Shown: piece by piece, positions 61,562-64,000 of the stretch
Numbering within the stretch: the stretch's first letter is position 1
How the letters are laid out: every line of letters begins with the position of its first letter
From: Dryocola sp051297175
GTDB taxonomy: Bacteria > Pseudomonadota > Gammaproteobacteria > Enterobacterales > Enterobacteriaceae
Length of the DNA stretch: 64,000 nucleotides
Direction: 5' to 3'
Assembly: GCF_051297175.1 (NCBI RefSeq)
Contig: NZ_JBINNY010000001.1
Location: forward strand, 2,666,001-2,730,000
Notes under the pieces: model-generated
Databases searched by the model: none
What the model was told of the DNA's origin: nothing
Seen by the model: only the letters and a program-made list of their open reading frames with translations
Position numbers and translations under genes: made by a program

Positions 61562-61812
61562 CGCACAATGGGCCGACATTTAATTACCCGTGCAAACGCC
61601 TGCAACGCCAACAAAACCGTTGGAAAACAGCTCGCAATCCCGCTATTAGCGGGTTGGTTAACGCCGTCGATTTGCGATATAGTCTGCCCGCTGCGGCAAA
61701 ATCCGCAGCCGGGTTTCGCAGCCTGAATGACACTTAGGAAATACATATGTGATAATTATGTATTGTGCCTCCGTACACCTGTTAAACAGCGTTCTCGTGT
61801 TTACAGATTCAA

Positions 61813-61923
61813 TGGTGGCTCAGTCAGGGCAGCCTTCGGGCTGGCCGGGTTTCCTAGGTGACCGGTACTGCGAACCTTGTCTGAGTCACCACCAATCAAG
61901 AGTTTCGCAGCTCCATTGGTGGT
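61813..61923 (+). ncRNA. C4-like structured RNA in front of the Ner-like gene
   Basis: The 61562-61948 interval has no gene. It contains TGGTGGCTCAG (61813-61823), able to pair with CTGAGTCACCACCA (61881-61894) around an inner hairpin CAGCC-TTCG-GGCTG (61830-61843). ACCACCAAT (61888-61896) can instead pair perfectly with ATTGGTGGT (61915-61923), just before the ribosome site. The two pairings exclude each other. The layout and the GGTACTGCGAACCTTGT segment resemble phage C4 antisense RNAs; identity is not proven. Confidence 0.5.
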
Positions 61924-61948
61924 CATCCTAATCACCCAGGAGATCCCC

Positions 61949-62254
61949 GTGAAACTTTCACATAGCCCCACATTTTTGCCCTTTCAACAGGACTGGCACC
62001 CGGCGGATATCATCGCCGCGCTGCGTAAAAAAGGCACCTCGCTGGCCGCCCAATCCCGCGCGGCGGGCCTGAGTTCATCAACGCTTGCTAACGCCCTGTC
62101 GCGCCCGTGGGCCAAGGGCGAAATGCTCATCAGCCAGGCAATTGGCGTCCCCGCCGAATCCATCTGGCCGAGCCGCTATTTTGATCCGCGCACGCACCAG
62201 CCCGTTGTCAGGCACATGCGCAACAGAACCCCGAAACCCACCGTGAATTTATAG
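61949..62254 (+). CDS. Ner/SfsB (Nlp)-family DNA-binding protein
   Basis: 101 residues from GTG at 61949, with CAGGAG upstream. Residues 15-75 (DWHPADIIAALRKKGTSLAAQSRAAGLSSSTLANALSRPWAKGEMLIS) match the Ner helix-turn-helix of phage Mu and E. coli SfsB (Nlp). It is a lambda-repressor-like regulator of phage origin. The C-terminal VRHMRNRTPKPTVNL tail is basic. A terminator follows. Its target is unknown; a C4-like leader probably controls its translation. Confidence 0.88.
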   Translation: MKLSHSPTFLPFQQDWHPADIIAALRKKGTSLAAQSRAAGLSSSTLANALSRPWAKGEMLISQAIGVPAESIWPSRYFDPRTHQPVVRHMRNRTPKPTVNL

Positions 62255-62290
62255 GGCAAGCAGGCCTTTGCGCCATTCGCCGTATAAAAG

Positions 62291-62324
62291 AAAACCCCCT
62301 GTCGAGGATTCGGCAGGGGGTTTG
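62291..62324. terminator. Bidirectional intrinsic terminator
   Basis: AAACCCCCTG and CAGGGGGTTT form a 10-bp stem between the Ner-like gene and the DUF1993 gene. The minus-strand reading continues into TTTTCTTTTAT, making it the stronger direction. Confidence 0.9.
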
Positions 62325-62371
62325 ATATTCAGCAGCTAAAAATCACGCCGGGAAATAAGCGCGGCTCAAAC

Positions 62372-62875
62372 TCAGTTAATTTTACCCAAGAAATCGCGTT
62401 TGCCGAGCGGGACACCGGCCTGGCGCAGGATGTCGTAGACGGTAGTGAAGTGGAAGTAGAAGTTCGGCACGGCGAATTTGAAGATGAAGCTGCGGGCGGT
62501 GAAGCGCAGTTCGTGCTCGCGGGCTTTGACCAGAATTTCGCGCTCGTCATCGCCTTCAAGCTGCGCGTCGGCAATGCTTTCGATCCACGCGATGGTGGCG
62601 GCAAGGCGAGCCTGTAGTTCGGCGATGGTCGTTTCGGTGTCTTCCATTACCGGCGCTTCGACGCCCGCCAGGCGAGCAATCGCGCGTTTGGACATATCGC
62701 TGGTGACCTGCACCTGACGCGCCAGCGGGAACATATCTTCCGCAAGCTTTAGCTCTAGCAGCGCGGCTTCGCTCTTGCCGTTTTCTTTCGCCCAGGCGGC
62801 GCCCTTTTCAAGGATCGCGCTCAGGTTGTGCAGGCCGAGGACGAACTGCGCTTTGGTTTCGCTGTACAGTGACAT
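62372..62875 (-). CDS. DUF1993-family protein
   Basis: 167 residues, mostly helical: LYSETKAQFVLGLHNLSAILEKGAAWA and LKLAEDMFPLARQVQVTSDMSKRAIARLAG are the DUF1993 signature, with FKFAVPNFYFHFTTVYDILR near the end. The fold is related to the DinB-like four-helix bundle, but function is unproven. It is cytoplasmic. A terminator follows; the promoter would lie in 62876-63030. Confidence 0.85.
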   Translation of the reverse strand: MSLYSETKAQFVLGLHNLSAILEKGAAWAKENGKSEAALLELKLAEDMFPLARQVQVTSDMSKRAIARLAGVEAPVMEDTETTIAELQARLAATIAWIESIADAQLEGDDEREILVKAREHELRFTARSFIFKFAVPNFYFHFTTVYDILRQAGVPLGKRDFLGKIN

Positions 62876-63039
62876 TGCAAATTCCTTAATTGTTACGAAA
62901 AAGTAGATATTAATTTAACATCATGTTAACTTAAAATCTGTTCCTCTGAAGTTAGCCTTAGTGTTTATTCGCTTATTTTTATACTGCACTCTGCAACCCT
63001 CGGTAACCTGTTATCGAGGGATTTTCTTTGGGATTTTTT

Positions 63040-63286
63040 GGTGGATGGCGCTGGCGCTTATCCACCCTACGGTACTGATGCATTCCCTGGAATTTTTTGG
63101 TGGATGGCGCTGCGCTTATCCACCCTACGGTACTGATGCATTCCCTGGAATTTTTTGGTGGATGGCGCTGCGCTTATCCACCCTACGGTACTGATGGTTT
63201 CCCTGGAATTTTTTGTAAATGGCGCTGCGCTTATCCACCCTACAAAACCAGGAACGTAGGTCGGATAAGCGCTAGCGCCATCCGAC
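63040..63286. repeat. REP array D: four direct REPs plus one inverted
   Basis: The gene-free stretch 62876-63325 holds REPs of GGTGGATGGCGCTGCGCTTA type near 63040, 63099, 63157 and (degenerate, GTAAATGG) 63214, with spacers repeating GGTACTGATGCATTCCCTGG, period about 58 bp. An inverted REP with CGGAT arms closes it at 63255-63286. The 62876-63030 part is AT-rich promoter-like DNA. Confidence 0.93.
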
Positions 63287-63325
63287 AAATCCGGCATATC
63301 ACCCCCGACAAAAACCTAAAACCCA

Positions 63326-63715
63326 TCACGCAAATTCAAACCCTTCGTCCGCCCAACCGGTTATCCCGCCGATCATGATTTTGACCGGGCGGCCCAGGCG
63401 TGCGAGCTTCAACGCCGCGCGGTCGGCCCCGTTGCAGTGCGGCCCGGCGCAGTACACCACGAACAGCGTGTCGGCGGGCCATTCGCTCATGCGCTCGGCG
63501 TTAATATCCCGGTGGCGCAGGTGCAGCGCGCCGGGGATGTGGCGGCGGGCGAAGGCTTCCGGCGAGCCAACGACGTGCAGCAGCACGAAGTCCATTTCCC
63601 CTTCCTTCATCGAAGAATGGACGTCATCGCAGTCCGTTTCCAGGTTCAGGCGCTGAAGAAAATGGGCGGCGGCGATTTCCGGTGCGGCGGCCTGGTATTC
63701 GGTAACGTTGCTCAT
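63326..63715 (-). CDS. Single-domain rhodanese-like protein
   Basis: 129 residues with the rhodanese loop YCAGPHCNGADRA; Cys89 is the expected catalytic cysteine and HIPGALHLRHRDI the typical N-terminal motif. It carries persulphide sulphur, partner unknown. It is divergent from an ftrA-like activator 85 bp away, the arrangement seen in related enterobacteria, so regulation by that protein is likely. Confidence 0.88.
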   Translation of the reverse strand: MSNVTEYQAAAPEIAAAHFLQRLNLETDCDDVHSSMKEGEMDFVLLHVVGSPEAFARRHIPGALHLRHRDINAERMSEWPADTLFVVYCAGPHCNGADRAALKLARLGRPVKIMIGGITGWADEGFEFA

Positions 63716-63800
63716 AGTCGCTCCTCTGTGGTTGAGCCACCACTATAGAGCCGTCGCCCCGCCTTGACAGGTGGCAGGAATGCCATATAGCGTGAAGATC

Positions 63801-64000
63801 ATGACAATCGTCCCCGCAGGTGCCGCCTTGAAAAACCCTTTAGTTGTCGCTTTGGCCTATGACGGGCTTTGTACCTTCGAATTTGGCGTGGCGGTGGAAA
63901 TCTTCGGCCTCGCCCGCCCGGAAATGGGCGCCGGCTGGTATCGCTTTGCCGTGGCGGGGATCGATAAAGGCGAGCTGCGGGCAACCGGCGGCATTCGCCT
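63801..64000 (+). CDS. ftrA: FtrA-like AraC-family regulator (5' part, cut by window end)
   Basis: An open frame from ATG at 63801 to the window edge (66 codons) reads LVVALAYDGLCTFEFGVAVE, the start of the GATase1-like (DJ-1/PfpI) sensor domain that precedes an AraC helix-turn-helix in the FtrA/GlxA family. The DNA-binding part is beyond the window. The call rests on these residues and on the divergent rhodanese gene. Confidence 0.7.
   Translation, partial: MTIVPAGAALKNPLVVALAYDGLCTFEFGVAVEIFGLARPEMGAGWYRFAVAGIDKGELRATGGIR

Overview
This 64-kb window is a chromosomal segment from a GC-rich member of the Enterobacteriaceae, of the Enterobacter/Cedecea/Kosakonia kind. The species cannot be fixed from the sequence. 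Evidence: close homologues of E. coli yneE, hrpA, azoR, the complete paa cluster, tynA, tam, ydcF, ydiH and ydeP, partly in E. coli order (hrpA-azoR-paaY-paaX-paa-paaZ-tynA), plus many enterobacterial REP-type palindromes. No rRNA, tRNA, insertion sequence or CRISPR array was found.

Layout. 0.1-5.4 kb: yneE (bestrophin-like) and a tripartite efflux operon (MFS pump, periplasmic adaptor, outer-membrane channel) joined by ATGA overlaps. 5.4-11.8 kb: a six-copy REP array, an SDR oxidoreductase, hrpA and azoR. 12.0-28.9 kb: the phenylacetate catabolon. The leftward operon paaA-B-C-D-E-F-G-H-I-J-K is followed by paaX (repressor) and paaY; the rightward paaZ and tynA (amine oxidase) follow a shared control region with PaaX-like and CRP-like sites. 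TynA would convert aromatic amines to aldehydes, PaaK makes phenylacetyl-CoA, PaaABCDE epoxidises it, PaaG isomerises it, PaaZ opens the ring, and PaaF/H/J perform beta-oxidation to acetyl-CoA and succinyl-CoA. feaB and feaR, beside tynA in E. coli, are absent here. A ~600-bp REP array lies inside the operon between paaA and paaB.

29.0-43.4 kb: tam, a PACE-type efflux gene facing a LysR regulator, several small conserved proteins, a phytase-like secreted protein, two chemoreceptors each preceded by a sigma-28-like -10 element, ydcF, a lipoprotein/coiled-coil pair, a PAS-GGDEF-EAL protein and a zinc-ribbon/membrane protein. 43.5-47.5 kb: a visibly AT-richer cassette with a 21-codon peptide gene with a good Shine-Dalgarno sequence, a TPR protein, an MFS exporter and a prolyl-oligopeptidase-type serine hydrolase. 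This is the best candidate for an undescribed system (peptide antibiotic or peptide signal). 47.5-54.2 kb: ydeP-like oxidoreductase, an orphan type VI secretion module (Hcp, L,D-transpeptidase-like effector, probable immunity protein) and a membrane PQQ-dependent dehydrogenase.

54.2-61.6 kb: a chaperone-usher fimbrial operon (subunit, usher, chaperone, adhesin) facing a LysR/LuxR regulator pair. 61.6-64 kb: a structured RNA resembling phage C4 antisense RNA in front of a Ner/SfsB-like regulator, a DUF1993 protein, another REP array, a rhodanese and the 5' end of an ftrA-like regulator cut by the window edge.
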